Origin: an uncultured Duncaniella sp.
Lineage (GTDB): Bacteria; Bacteroidota; Bacteroidia; Bacteroidales; Muribaculaceae
Length of the DNA: 64,000 nucleotides
Direction of reading: 5' to 3'
NCBI RefSeq assembly: GCF_910577345.1
Contig: NZ_CAJTMT010000008.1
Span: 1-64,000 of the forward strand
The translations under genes were made by a program, and so were the position numbers. A model generated the notes under the pieces. That model made no database searches, was not told the DNA's origin, and saw only the letters and a program-made list of their open reading frames with translations. This document shows, in pieces, positions 1 through 8,945 of the stretch. Position 1 is the first letter of the stretch, and each line of letters opens with the position of its first letter.

Positions 1-50
1 TGTTATTTTTATTTAAGCTGGTGATGGAATCATCATTTGGACTTCGCAGC
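1..50. repeat. End of a dispersed repeat, inverted copy of 55412-55461
   Basis: The first 50 bases match the reverse complement of 55412-55461 at 48 of 50 positions by eye. The copy may extend beyond the left edge of the window. At the other site it begins immediately after the stop codon of a DUF3575 gene. No coding potential was recognised here. Confidence 0.85.
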
Positions 51-58
51 TTTCCAGT

Positions 59-250
59 TGCCTTCCGGCAAGATGACACTGCTTCACTGATTACCGACTG
101 CCATCCGGCAAGGTGACGCTGCTTCGCTGATTACCGGTTGCCTTCCGGCAAGGTGACGCTACTTCGCTGATTACCGACTGCCTTCCGGCAAGGTGATGCT
201 GCTTCACTGATTACCGACTGCCATCCGGGAAGGTGATGTTGCGATGCTGC
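59..250. repeat. Tandem repeat, 40-bp unit, about 4.5 copies
   Basis: Units begin at 59, 99, 139, 179 and 219, an exact 40-bp period, each starting TGCC(A/T)TCCGG and ending near GATTACCG. Copies differ by a few substitutions and the fifth decays after about 20 bp. There are no unique spacers, so this is not a CRISPR array. The 1-410 stretch otherwise holds only the repeat end at 1-50 and a weak terminator candidate near 331-373. Confidence 0.9.
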
Positions 251-330
251 TTTGTAGCTTGTCGTTTGCATTCGGCGAGGTGACTATGGCTGGGTTGTTG
301 TTTTTCTATTATAATAAGATTATAATTAAA

Positions 331-373
331 GAGGCTTTGGGTTCAGGTTTTTTTGACGCAAAGTTAGAGCCTC
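331..373 (-). terminator. Weak terminator candidate after the barrel gene
   Basis: Read on the minus strand, GAGGCT pairs with AGCCTC across a long loop and is followed by TTTAATTAT. It lies about 40 bp beyond the stop of the gene ending at 411. The loop is long, so this is a modest call. The same interval holds a CAAAGTTA (359-366), a leftward -7-like box without a good -33 partner. Confidence 0.35.
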
Positions 374-410
374 ATTTTTCAAAAATAGTGCCATGATGCA
401 AAAGCGCCTT

Positions 411-3023
411 CTATTTTTTCAAGAACAGGGAGAAGAGCAGTTCGCGTCCACGGAGATTGCGTTGCGATTCGAATGAGCTTAACTGGTTGTAGGTGGTATA
501 GTTGTAACTGCGCTTGTTGCAGATATTTGTCAGCGAGGCTGAAAACTCTATGCGGCGGTTAAGTTTATAGATGAGTTTGGTGTCGAGCAGGAGGATGCTC
601 TTGAAATTGTCGGCGGTCAGCTCATTGCGGTAGTGGTCGCCGATGATATGCCATTCCCATTTCTTGTGAGGCATGATGTTGATGAGCATACGGTTGGTCA
701 TTGCGGTCAGCCACGATGCGTTGATTTCATTCATGGTCAGGCGGTTGGACGAGAAGCGCAGTGCATAATCGAAACTTAACCATTTTGTCGGTGCTCCGCT
801 GATGCTTGCCCCTGCCTGCCATCCGGTGCTGACAGACTCCACGAAAGCGCTGCCGGGAGCCTGCGCCTCGCCGTCGGCCATCGAGATGAGTTGTGATTCC
901 CTGCGGCTGAAAGAGCCGTTGATGCTGATGCTGCCGCGCATGAAGTCAAGAGTCTTCCCGACACTTCCCATCGCCATCAGACTGCGACTGTCGTTTTTGG
1001 CTGTCGAGTAGGAATAGACGATATAGTCGCCAAATAGTTGCTGGGAGAGGGTGTAGGGGAGATGTGACCACCGTTGCGACGCCATTGCGTTGGCGAAGAG
1101 ACCGTTGGAGGTCTTGCGATAGCTGACCGAGGCCGAGATGCTTTGCGATGATGAGGTGTAGAAATCATCCACACCTTGTGTGAAGGAGCGGTAGGAGGTC
1201 ATGATGTAGCCCGGATGAATGAGGCTCAGATCCATCGGGGAACGTCCTGCCGACCCGTGCAGACTCATTGACAGGCGTGAGTTCGGTTTCCACGTCATGC
1301 TGAGCGAGGGTGAGAAATATGCCTCGGAACGGTCGGCTATAGCCTTGTTGAATTTGTAACGGGCGAAACTTACAGGCGCGTTGAGAGAGAAATTAACCCT
1401 ATCCATCCAATATTCGAAACGCGGTGTGGCATAGACGGTCAGATAGTTGGTGTTGACAGCATTCACGCTCTCCCCCGGAATCAGGTCGTTGTCGGGGAGT
1501 TCCGGCAAATCTGATGTGAGCGAACGGAAATAGCCTTTTATTCCACCTTCGAGACTGACCGTCACCCCTTTCAATACAAAAGCGTAGGCGGCACTCTCAT
1601 GGGTGAAAAAGGCGTGGTTGCCGATATGTTGCTCCGGCCTTCCTGCAGCAAGATCCACGTTGAGAGTCTGCGGGAGTGATTCCCATTCATTGATGCTTTG
1701 GAATGTGACAAGGTGCTTCTGCCGGAAGCGTTTTATCATCTTGAAATTATTGTTGACATAGTAGTCCGGGAGAGAGGCCGACTGGGTGTTGGGGATTGAA
1801 CCTGTCATCCCGAGGGTAATCTCGTCCCAGTCGATGTCGGTTTTCAGTGTATTGTTGATGAAAGTCGTGCGCTTGTTCACCTCATAGATGAATTTTCCCG
1901 ACAGCGAGTGGGTGCGCTCCGTGCCGTCGCGGTTTTCGGTGATGACGCGGTTGCCGTTTTCCAGAAAATATGTTGTGACATTTGCTGCTGAAGCTGTCAC
2001 GCGGTTGAATCCATAGTCGAGCTGCGCCTTGAATTCTCCGTTTTTCAGCTTCTGTAGAGTGTTGGTCGAGGCGAGGACAGAGCGGTTGAAAAGTGTGCGT
2101 TGAGCGTTGAGCGACGGCACCGTCGGCAGAGCGATGTCCACATAGCGGCTCAGTTCGGTGTTGCGTCTCTTCGAGAAGAAATCGGTCGATTGTGTCGAAA
2201 GGTCAGTCCCTGTGTTGTTGGACTTTAGAGTGGTGATGTTCTGGAACGATGGCATGACGGCCATTGCGAAAATCGAGCCGTCCCACACCCCGCCTTCCGG
2301 CTGACAGGAATATCCGCCTCCGGCATCGCCGTGGACAGCCCATGTCGCCTTGGATTTGTTTTTCAACTTGAGGTTTATGGCTGCTTTGTCGGAAAAGTTT
2401 ATGCCTGCAAGCACCTGCATGGGCTGATGGTTCTCCATCACTTCGACTGCCCCGACATCGTCATGGCTTATACCGTTTGTGGCTATGCCGTACTTGCCTC
2501 CGAGCAGGTCAGAGCCTTCGATGTAGAATTTGTTGATGTCCTCACCCTGATATTGGATTTTGCCTGATTTCTCAACGTTGATGCCGGGCATACGTTTGAG
2601 TACATCGCCGATGGTGCGGTCCTGCGCTTGCGCGAACGATCCGACAGAGTAGGTGATTGTGTCGCCCTGTTCGCGTATGCGCTGCCCCTTGACGGCCACC
2701 TCCTTAAGCTCAAAGGATGAGGATTCAAGGCTTATTGTGAGAGGAAATTTCACACCGGCAAGACCGACCGATTTCTTAGCGAAACTTATCATGGAGACTT
2801 CAAGGGTGCATCCGGCGGTCGAGGGGACGGAAAGAGTGAAGTTTCCATCCACATCCGATGTGGCGAATTTCTTGATTTTACCTTCAGCATTACGGAAAAT
2901 GACCGATGCACCGGTAATTGGTTCGCCGGAGGATGCCTCGACCACACGGCCCGACACACTTACCTGTGCCATAGCCGGAAGTGAGGCAAAAATAATCAGA
3001 CATGCAAGAATCAGTTGTTTCAT
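411..3023 (-). CDS. Outer-membrane beta-barrel protein with CarboxypepD_reg-like domain (TonB receptor-like)
   Basis: About 870 residues. A signal peptide ends MAQ near residue 20. A carboxypeptidase regulatory-like (CarboxypepD_reg) domain follows to about residue 105, then a TonB plug-like segment (IGDVLKRMPGI, around 140-150) and a long region of alternating strands typical of the OMP_b-brl_3 family, ending in a charged Lys-Lys terminus after a Phe-rich strand. The gene overlaps the upstream GLPGLI gene as TGATG, so ATG at 3023 is the natural start and translation is probably coupled. A TTG one codon earlier is less likely. The family is known in Bacteroidetes as barrels paired with GLPGLI proteins. 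The ligand is unknown, and no SusD partner is present, so a SusC-type glycan importer is not supported. Confidence 0.85.
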   Translation of the reverse strand: MKQLILACLIIFASLPAMAQVSVSGRVVEASSGEPITGASVIFRNAEGKIKKFATSDVDGNFTLSVPSTAGCTLEVSMISFAKKSVGLAGVKFPLTISLESSSFELKEVAVKGQRIREQGDTITYSVGSFAQAQDRTIGDVLKRMPGINVEKSGKIQYQGEDINKFYIEGSDLLGGKYGIATNGISHDDVGAVEVMENHQPMQVLAGINFSDKAAINLKLKNKSKATWAVHGDAGGGYSCQPEGGVWDGSIFAMAVMPSFQNITTLKSNNTGTDLSTQSTDFFSKRRNTELSRYVDIALPTVPSLNAQRTLFNRSVLASTNTLQKLKNGEFKAQLDYGFNRVTASAANVTTYFLENGNRVITENRDGTERTHSLSGKFIYEVNKRTTFINNTLKTDIDWDEITLGMTGSIPNTQSASLPDYYVNNNFKMIKRFRQKHLVTFQSINEWESLPQTLNVDLAAGRPEQHIGNHAFFTHESAAYAFVLKGVTVSLEGGIKGYFRSLTSDLPELPDNDLIPGESVNAVNTNYLTVYATPRFEYWMDRVNFSLNAPVSFARYKFNKAIADRSEAYFSPSLSMTWKPNSRLSMSLHGSAGRSPMDLSLIHPGYIMTSYRSFTQGVDDFYTSSSQSISASVSYRKTSNGLFANAMASQRWSHLPYTLSQQLFGDYIVYSYSTAKNDSRSLMAMGSVGKTLDFMRGSISINGSFSRRESQLISMADGEAQAPGSAFVESVSTGWQAGASISGAPTKWLSFDYALRFSSNRLTMNEINASWLTAMTNRMLINIMPHKKWEWHIIGDHYRNELTADNFKSILLLDTKLIYKLNRRIEFSASLTNICNKRSYNYTTYNQLSSFESQRNLRGRELLFSLFLKK

Positions 3024-3886
3024 CAATGATAATCAGTTTCGAGAAAATCAATGTTTTGGGTATTTTCTTTCGGCTTTATTTCCGGAATATCGATTTTGCT
3101 TTCGTCCGGACCGTTTGCAAGTATCTGTCGGGAAACCGCTCCACTGTTGTTGCGGTAGTTGCGATAGGCTTTCAGCATTTTCTTCCGGTCCATCTTGTCA
3201 TATTTTTTCTTGCTGTAGATGGGAAACATTTCCATGTCGGTCTTTTCAATCCCGTCGGCAGTGAATGAGTGCTGACCGCTCTCCTCCGAGGCTTCAAGGA
3301 TGAGTCCGGGAAGGCCGCAGAGTTTCCACGGACCTTCGCTGAGAGGAATGTCGGTGGTGAACCATGCTGTCCAGTGCCGTCCATGATAATCGGCGGTCGC
3401 CGAGATGCATTCGTAGCCCAACACGGTCTTTGTCGAATCGCCTATCTGCCAGTCGATTTCCGCGAAAGGTTCTGTGTAGTAGCCGCGCTCCATAAGTCCG
3501 TAGGTATCATAGACAGTGGTGGTGTTTTGGGGTCTTGACTTGAAGATATACATATAGCCCTTGCTGCGCGGAATGCCTGAGTCATCACCGGTTTTCAGAT
3601 ATTGATCCACACCGGCCGACATCAGTTTGTGGGAAAGGGCGCGTCCGGATGGAGTAGAGTCCAGAGAATCCATGTATTCGTTTGAAATGCAATAAAACTT
3701 CGATTCTTCGGGATTTGAGAGAAGAATGTAAGGCCAATCGCGGGTGAGCACCTCACCGTCGTCTCTTAGGTAAAGATTATGGTAGTTGTAGCTAACCTTC
3801 AGGTCAGCGCGTGGATTGTTCTTTTTGGCCTGAAGTGCGGCCGACGTAAGCAAAAGTGCTATAAGCAGCGAAAGTCTGTGAAGCAT
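3023..3886 (-). CDS. GLPGLI family secreted protein
   Basis: 287 residues with an N-terminal signal peptide (hydrophobic to about residue 18). The diagnostic motif GLPGLI occurs in the second half, preceded by WTAWFTTDIPLS, as in the GLPGLI family. The protein is probably periplasmic or outer-membrane associated, and its biochemical role is unknown. It is the first gene of a two-gene unit with the barrel protein: its TGA overlaps the next ATG by one base. GLPGLI genes commonly sit beside CarboxypepD_reg barrels, so joint action at the outer membrane is plausible but inferred. A minus-strand -7 box (3928-3935) lies about 42 bp upstream. Confidence 0.85.
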   Translation of the reverse strand: MLHRLSLLIALLLTSAALQAKKNNPRADLKVSYNYHNLYLRDDGEVLTRDWPYILLSNPEESKFYCISNEYMDSLDSTPSGRALSHKLMSAGVDQYLKTGDDSGIPRSKGYMYIFKSRPQNTTTVYDTYGLMERGYYTEPFAEIDWQIGDSTKTVLGYECISATADYHGRHWTAWFTTDIPLSEGPWKLCGLPGLILEASEESGQHSFTADGIEKTDMEMFPIYSKKKYDKMDRKKMLKAYRNYRNNSGAVSRQILANGPDESKIDIPEIKPKENTQNIDFLETDYH

Positions 3887-3927
3887 AAATGAGGGAGGTT
3901 GTGATGAATGAAAGGATGGTATGCCTG

Positions 3928-3935
3928 CAAAATTA
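3928..3935 (-). promoter_or_regulatory. Bacteroidetes -7 box for the GLPGLI/barrel operon
   Basis: On the minus strand the sequence reads TAATTTTG, a perfect TAnnTTTG. No clear TTTG was found at the -33 spacing. Transcription would start near 3923 and give a leader of roughly 37 nt before the ATG at 3886. Confidence 0.6.
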
Positions 3936-3961
3936 CAAAAATAGTTCTAAAAAAAATATTT

Positions 3962-3984
3962 TAATCATGAAAAATGCATGATTA
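3962..3984. repeat. Small perfect inverted repeat between divergent genes
   Basis: TAATCATG at 3962-3969 and CATGATTA at 3977-3984 form an 8-bp perfect inverted repeat with a 7-nt centre. It lies between the leftward GLPGLI promoter and the rightward recombinase gene. A second small one, TCTGA/TCAGA, sits at 4036-4052. They could be operators or recombinase arm sites; nothing in the sequence decides this. Confidence 0.45.
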
Positions 3985-4122
3985 GTTCAAAAATAATATT
4001 ATTGGCCACCGTAACTGTATAATGATGGTCGACAGTCTGATATAATTTCAGATTCAGAAGCGGGTTGACAAATGAACTACAGACACTTTGTATTAACTTC
4101 CGCGAAAAAAACTCTACAAATT

Positions 4123-5355
4123 ATGGCATCAGTAAAAATCAAATTCCAGCCCGACAGACCGAATGGGGGTAAGGGTGCAAATGTCTGCGGGGATGAGGAG
4201 GGACACATTGTCCTGACAGTTACCCACAATTCACTTTCAAGATCAGTGGCCACGGACTATCGGGTCTATTCCTCCGAATGGGACAGGCGGGTTTCGCGTT
4301 TCATAGTCCCGGCAGACAGCTCACGGCTTAAGCTCATTGGCAATTACCGCGAGGAGCTGAGGCGCGATGTCGGGCGGCTGCGCAGAATCATAATCTCAAT
4401 GGAAAACAGAGACATGGACTTTTCGGCCGACGACGTTGTTGAGGCTTTCAGAATGTTTGTGGTCGACTATTCACTGCGGGCATTCATGACCCATCAGATT
4501 GAATTCCTGAAAGAGCGCGGACGCTTGCGGACAGCCGAGACCTATTCATCCGCGCTCAGGAGTTTCATGAGGTTTCGCCGGGGGAGAGACCTGCTTCTGG
4601 ATTGTCTGACTCAGGAGATGGTGATGCGCTATGAGTCCTATCTGCGGTCGAGGGGGCTGACACCGAACTCGACATCCTTCTACATGCGCATCCTCCGGGC
4701 GGTCTACAACCGGGCGGTCGAGCAGGGGGGTGTGCCGCAGGAAATGCCTTTCAGAAAGGTCTACACCGGTGTTGAGCGTACACGCAAGCGCGCACTGACG
4801 CTGACCGACATCCGGCGCATCCTGCGTCTTGATTTCAGGTCTTCACCGTCGCTCGACTATGCCCGCGACATGTTCATGCTCAGTTTCTACATGCGCGGAA
4901 TGAGCCTGATTGATATGGCCCATCTCAAGAAAGCGGATCTGGAGGACGGCCACATCACCTACCGCCGCAGGAAGACCGGGCAATGTCTGTGTGTGGCATG
5001 GACACAGGAGATGCAGTATATATCGGACAAGTACAATCTCGCCACGAGTCCCTATCTCTTGCCGCTCATCTCGCCCGGGAGCAAGAACACCCGTGTAGCT
5101 TACCGCAACGTGGCCTACAGGATAAACCGCAGTTTGAAAATCATCGGAGCGATGATCGGCTACGGCTCGCCACTCACTCTCTACTGCGCCCGCCATTCGT
5201 GGGCTTCCATAGCCCAGGCAAAGAATATCCCTGTCTCGGTCATCAGCGCAGGAATGGGCCACAACTCGGAAAAGACCACGCGGATATACCTTGCATCGCT
5301 CGACACTTCGACCGTCGACCGCGCCAACAGTATAATCCTTAAGGCTCTCCGCTGA
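4123..5355 (+). CDS. Tyrosine-type site-specific recombinase (integrase family)
   Basis: 410 residues from the ATG at 4123 (MASVKIKF, the usual start of Bacteroidales integrases). An ATG at 4072 would add 17 residues but lies before a possible -7 box (4083-4090, ACACTTTG). Domains are an N-terminal arm-type domain, a SAM-like core-binding domain (about 115-215) and a catalytic domain. Catalytic residues in this numbering are Arg258, Lys284, Arg357 (CARHSW), His380 (GMGH) and nucleophile Tyr389 (TRIYLASLD). The first His of the canonical HxxR box is Tyr, as in many Bacteroidetes members. No phage or conjugative genes are nearby, so it is an orphan recombinase, possibly an invertase or an islet remnant. 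The flanks show only short inverted repeats. Confidence 0.88.
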   Translation: MASVKIKFQPDRPNGGKGANVCGDEEGHIVLTVTHNSLSRSVATDYRVYSSEWDRRVSRFIVPADSSRLKLIGNYREELRRDVGRLRRIIISMENRDMDFSADDVVEAFRMFVVDYSLRAFMTHQIEFLKERGRLRTAETYSSALRSFMRFRRGRDLLLDCLTQEMVMRYESYLRSRGLTPNSTSFYMRILRAVYNRAVEQGGVPQEMPFRKVYTGVERTRKRALTLTDIRRILRLDFRSSPSLDYARDMFMLSFYMRGMSLIDMAHLKKADLEDGHITYRRRKTGQCLCVAWTQEMQYISDKYNLATSPYLLPLISPGSKNTRVAYRNVAYRINRSLKIIGAMIGYGSPLTLYCARHSWASIAQAKNIPVSVISAGMGHNSEKTTRIYLASLDTSTVDRANSIILKALR

Positions 5356-5372
5356 AAAATTTTCAAGTTCAA

Positions 5373-5404
5373 TTTGGATAATCGCCCCAAGGCTGTTAAC
5401 TTTG
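5373..5404 (+). promoter_or_regulatory. Promoter of the udk-lptB operon
   Basis: TTTG at 5373-5376, a 20-bp spacer, then TAACTTTG at 5397-5404: a perfect Bacteroidetes primary-sigma promoter. The leader before the ATG at 5428 would be short, about 15-18 nt. Confidence 0.85.
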
Positions 5405-5427
5405 CATAAAATATATAATTAGGAACC

Positions 5428-6048
5428 ATGTTAATCATAGGCATAGCAGGCGGCACAGGCTCTGGCAAGACAACCGTCGTCAACAAGATAATAAACAGCC
5501 TTCCCGCAGGGGAGGTGGCTGTTCTCCCGCAGGATTCATACTACAAGGATTCAAGCCATGTCCCGGTGGAGGAGCGCAGCAAAATCAATTTTGACGAACC
5601 GGCAGCCATCGAGTGGTCGCTCCTTGTCGACCATATCAAGCAGCTCAAGGAGGGCAAGAGCATCGAGATGCCGACCTACTCCTATCTGACCTGTACGCGT
5701 CAGGCGGAGACTGTCACCGTCGCCCCCCGCGAGGTGGTGATTGTCGAGGGCATCCTCGTGTTGACCGACCCCGTGTTGCGCGAAATGATGGACGTGAAAG
5801 TCTTTGTCGATGCTGATGCCGATGACCGTCTGATCCGCGTGATTGCCCGTGACTGCGTCGAGCGTGGACGTACCCCGATGATGGTGCTTAACCGTTATCA
5901 GGATGTGTTGAAGCCGATGCATGAGATGTATATCGAGCCGTCCAAGCGCTACGCCGACCTCATTGTCCCGCAGGGAGGAAGCAACGTTGTGGCCATTCAG
6001 CTCCTCACGGACTATATCGAATCGCGCCTTCGCCGGTCAAGCATGTAA
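5428..6048 (+). CDS. udk: Uridine kinase
   Basis: 206 residues, the normal length. It phosphorylates uridine and cytidine with ATP/GTP in pyrimidine salvage in the cytoplasm. The P-loop GGTGSGKTT is at residues 8-16, followed by LPQDSYYKD, the uridine-kinase substrate motif, and the INFDEPAAI segment. Later comes RxxRD-type lid sequence (RLIRVIARDCVERGR). It is the first gene after a strong promoter at 5373-5404, and lptB follows 14 bp after its stop, so the two are probably co-transcribed. No anomalies seen. Confidence 0.96.
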   Translation: MLIIGIAGGTGSGKTTVVNKIINSLPAGEVAVLPQDSYYKDSSHVPVEERSKINFDEPAAIEWSLLVDHIKQLKEGKSIEMPTYSYLTCTRQAETVTVAPREVVIVEGILVLTDPVLREMMDVKVFVDADADDRLIRVIARDCVERGRTPMMVLNRYQDVLKPMHEMYIEPSKRYADLIVPQGGSNVVAIQLLTDYIESRLRRSSM

Positions 6049-6062
6049 CTGAAACGCCTTTT

Positions 6063-6908
6063 ATGGAAGAAATGCATAACGAACAGCAGACGACCCGGCC
6101 GGTGGACCAACCGGCCGAGCCGGCGCGCGATTATCCTGTCGGAACCCCCGACAAGATGGTGCTCCGCACCGACAATCTTGTTAAGAAGTATGGCAAGCGT
6201 ACGGTGGCCAACCATGTGTCAATCAATGTGACACAGGGTGAGATCGTCGGTCTGCTCGGCCCTAACGGTGCCGGAAAGACCACGACTTTCTATATGACCG
6301 TAGGACTTATCACCCCCAACGAGGGTCAGATATTCCTCAACGATCTCAACATCACGAAATATCCCGTCTACAAGCGTGCGCAGAACGGCATCGGCTATCT
6401 TGCGCAGGAGCCGAGTGTGTTCCGCAAACTTTCTGTCGAGAACAATATCAAGGCCGTCCTTCAGATGACCAACACATCGGCCGAATATCAGCGCGACAAG
6501 CTTGAAAGCCTCATTGCCGAGTTCAGCCTCGAGAAGGTGCGCCACAATCTCGGCGACCAGCTTTCGGGTGGCGAACGACGCCGAACCGAGATTGCCCGCT
6601 GTCTGGCCATTGACCCTAAGTTCATCATGCTCGACGAGCCTTTCGCGGGTGTGGACCCCATTGCGGTGGAGGACATCCAGTCGGTTGTCTACCATCTCAA
6701 GGAAAAAAACATAGGTATCCTCATTACCGACCACAACGCTCAGGAGACACTGCGCATCACCGACCGCGCATATCTTCTTTTCGAAGGAAAGATTCTCTTC
6801 CAGGGCACATCCGAGGAGTTGGCCGAGAATCCCACGGTGAGAGAGAAGTATCTTGGACGGGATTTCATGTTCTATCGTAAAAAATTCGATTACCCAGAAA
6901 ACAAATAA
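6063..6908 (+). CDS. lptB: LPS export ABC transporter ATP-binding protein LptB
   Basis: 281 residues. The cytoplasmic ATPase powers lipopolysaccharide extraction with LptFG. Walker A GPNGAGKTT is at 66-74, signature LSGGERRR, Walker B FIMLDEPFAG, and the H-loop is ITDHN. The LSGGERRR-EIARCLA pattern is specific to the LptB group. A hydrophilic N-terminal extension of about 30 residues precedes the ABC domain; the usual length is about 240-250. An internal ATG at residue 32 (MVLRTDNLVKKYG) is an alternative start giving the standard length. A 7-bp hairpin (6904-6926) overlaps the stop codon. Confidence 0.93.
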   Translation: MEEMHNEQQTTRPVDQPAEPARDYPVGTPDKMVLRTDNLVKKYGKRTVANHVSINVTQGEIVGLLGPNGAGKTTTFYMTVGLITPNEGQIFLNDLNITKYPVYKRAQNGIGYLAQEPSVFRKLSVENNIKAVLQMTNTSAEYQRDKLESLIAEFSLEKVRHNLGDQLSGGERRRTEIARCLAIDPKFIMLDEPFAGVDPIAVEDIQSVVYHLKEKNIGILITDHNAQETLRITDRAYLLFEGKILFQGTSEELAENPTVREKYLGRDFMFYRKKFDYPENK

Positions 6909-6975
6909 CCTATTTTAAAGGTTATTAAGACACATAGTTATAAAAATGTGAAAAACTAAACATGTCTACTAAAAA

Positions 6976-8805
6976 ATGAAAAGAATCCAAATTTTGACCG
7001 CTTTATTGTTGGCCACGGTTGCGACATCCAGTGCGCAGATTGCCAACTGGGTCGTATCGCCGGAGTATGAGGCAATCCGTCTTCGTGACAATGGAATGCT
7101 CGAAGTAAGCAAAAACAATAAGACCGGTCTGATGGACGGGGGAGGCAAGGAGTTTCTGAAAATCGCCTATGACAGTATCGGTGATTTCAACTCCGGACAA
7201 GCCCTGCTTTTCAATGACTCAAAGATGGTCGGTTTTGTCAACACCGAAGGAAATATCGTCGAGACCGACAGCGAGTTTGAGCCGGTCAAGGACATGGAGT
7301 TTTTCTCTGAAGGCTTCCTTCCCGTGAAGAAAGGCCACTACTTCTATTATCTCAACACCATTGGTGAGCAGGTGGCAGGTCCCTTTGCGGAAGTGCGCCC
7401 CTATTTCAACGGTTTTGCCGCCGTGCGTGTCTATGAGGATATTCAGAAGAACACCAAGGACACATATCTGTCATATATCAACAACGAGCAGCATCTCACT
7501 CGTGCCGAAGGTATTGATAAGAACGATGATATTTCTTTCATCTCATCGTTCCGCGACGGTCAGGCTGTCTGCGTCTACAAGCGCAAGGCTTATTTCATCA
7601 GCAAGGACATGACTTCGGCTCCCATCATCACCGACAGCCTCTCACCGAAAAAGTCAATCATCAATTTCGACAAGGACTATATTCTTGCGCCGGTTGAAGG
7701 TGGCTACCTCATGAAGGCCAAGACTGCCTACCTCTATTTCAACGACGCCATGCAGCTCGACAAGATCGAGACTGTCGGAACAGTGCTTTATGCCTATAAG
7801 GAACCTGCCAAGGAGGTCAAGGAAAGAGTCTGCGACATCGTTGCATTCGGCGAAAAAGGTTCGATGGGTGTCAAGTATAAGGATGAGGTCGTGTTGCCGC
7901 AGCAGTTCGGCGAGGTCGTTCCTCTGGATGGTGAATATGCAGCCGTCGAGAAGGATGACAAGTGGGGCATTATCCGCCTTGATACCAAGAACAGCCCCGT
8001 GTTCAAGCTCAACAACAATGAGCACATCGGCTTCAACCACCGATATTTCACTGCCAAGCTCTCAGCTTCGCTTCCCTCATATCTTAAGGCGAATGATGCC
8101 ACAATCATCTCTAAGTCCGACAACTGCGAGATTCAGGTAGAAAGCCGCCACGAGAACAACAATGTGGAGCGCAACACCCTGACCTACGATTGCCGTCTCG
8201 CCATCCCCGAGCAGCTTTCCGACACCCTTTCGATGCATGACTATATCTATGCACTGAAATACAACGGTTTCACCTCTGTAGACTACAAGGTGACTATCCC
8301 GCAGTGGTATGTGAAATATTATGAGGTGCAACTACCCAACAACCAGTTTACCATCACGCCCAAGGACACTATTTCGGTCGAATTTGACCTCGTGAAGACA
8401 GATGCCGCCCGCAACGACGACACCAACTATTTCAAGACCGTCGAACTCGTCACCCCCGAGGCCGAAGGAATCCAGTTGAGCAAGATTACTGAAAACCACT
8501 ATTCATTCCGCGTCGGCGGTGTCAACCGCGACAAGCTCTCTTTCATTGTCCGCATCACTGAGGTCGGATGTCCTCCCATCGAATATCCCTTCGAGATGGC
8601 ATTCTCAAATCCCGCTCCTGAATCAGGCAAAAAGGCCACAAGTGTTGTCGTAAGCCCGATTCTCAAAGCTACCAAGGCTCTCGTTCCCGGCGAGATTGCA
8701 AGTGCTGAAGGCGAGGAGACCACTGTCGAACCGGTGACAGCTCCGGATGCTTCCAAACCTCTTGAAGTGCAGCCTCAGGAGCTTCCGGTCAATATTGCGG
8801 ATTGA
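6976..8805 (+). CDS. Secreted WG-repeat-like protein of unknown function
   Basis: 609 residues with a signal peptide ending SSAQ near residue 21. The N-terminal two thirds hold repeated short units of WG-repeat type (KTGLMD, DDKWGIIRLD, followed by strand-turn-strand segments). The C-terminal part has beta-rich sequence and a low-complexity tail rich in Glu, Pro and Ala. Such proteins are common in Bacteroidales and their role is not known. The location is probably the periplasm or cell surface. It follows lptB by 67 bp without a clear promoter of its own. A strong terminator at 8846-8883 ends the unit. Confidence 0.75.
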   Translation: MKRIQILTALLLATVATSSAQIANWVVSPEYEAIRLRDNGMLEVSKNNKTGLMDGGGKEFLKIAYDSIGDFNSGQALLFNDSKMVGFVNTEGNIVETDSEFEPVKDMEFFSEGFLPVKKGHYFYYLNTIGEQVAGPFAEVRPYFNGFAAVRVYEDIQKNTKDTYLSYINNEQHLTRAEGIDKNDDISFISSFRDGQAVCVYKRKAYFISKDMTSAPIITDSLSPKKSIINFDKDYILAPVEGGYLMKAKTAYLYFNDAMQLDKIETVGTVLYAYKEPAKEVKERVCDIVAFGEKGSMGVKYKDEVVLPQQFGEVVPLDGEYAAVEKDDKWGIIRLDTKNSPVFKLNNNEHIGFNHRYFTAKLSASLPSYLKANDATIISKSDNCEIQVESRHENNNVERNTLTYDCRLAIPEQLSDTLSMHDYIYALKYNGFTSVDYKVTIPQWYVKYYEVQLPNNQFTITPKDTISVEFDLVKTDAARNDDTNYFKTVELVTPEAEGIQLSKITENHYSFRVGGVNRDKLSFIVRITEVGCPPIEYPFEMAFSNPAPESGKKATSVVVSPILKATKALVPGEIASAEGEETTVEPVTAPDASKPLEVQPQELPVNIAD

Positions 8806-8845
8806 TTTTCTAAGACATTCTTTCAGCCACAGGCTTTACGAAATC

Positions 8846-8890
8846 ATGCGTCCGAAAGGCTCCGACGGCCATTTCGGACGCATAAATTTT
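8846..8890 (+). terminator. Intrinsic terminator after the WG-like gene
   Basis: Perfect 12-bp stem ATGCGTCCGAAA (8846-8857) with TTTCGGACGCAT (8872-8883), a 14-nt loop, then AAATTTT. The trailing T run merges with the -33 box of the next promoter (8888-8891). Confidence 0.85.
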
Positions 8891-8918
8891 GTGGCCTCGG
8901 AGGGTTTTTGTAATTTTG
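8888..8918 (+). promoter_or_regulatory. Promoter of the LysE-family gene
   Basis: TTTG at 8888-8891, a 19-bp spacer and TAATTTTG at 8911-8918. Its position shows that coding starts drawn upstream at 8889 are wrong and supports the ATG at 8946. Confidence 0.85.
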
Positions 8919-8945
8919 CAAATTGTGATACACTTACCCGTCATA

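Noticed and set aside
59..250. CRISPR array
   Set aside because: The 40-bp units follow one another without spacers, and no cas genes are nearby.
8889..8945. Earlier TTG start for the LysE-family gene
   Set aside because: Lies inside the promoter (8888-8918); the ATG at 8946 gives the family's normal start.
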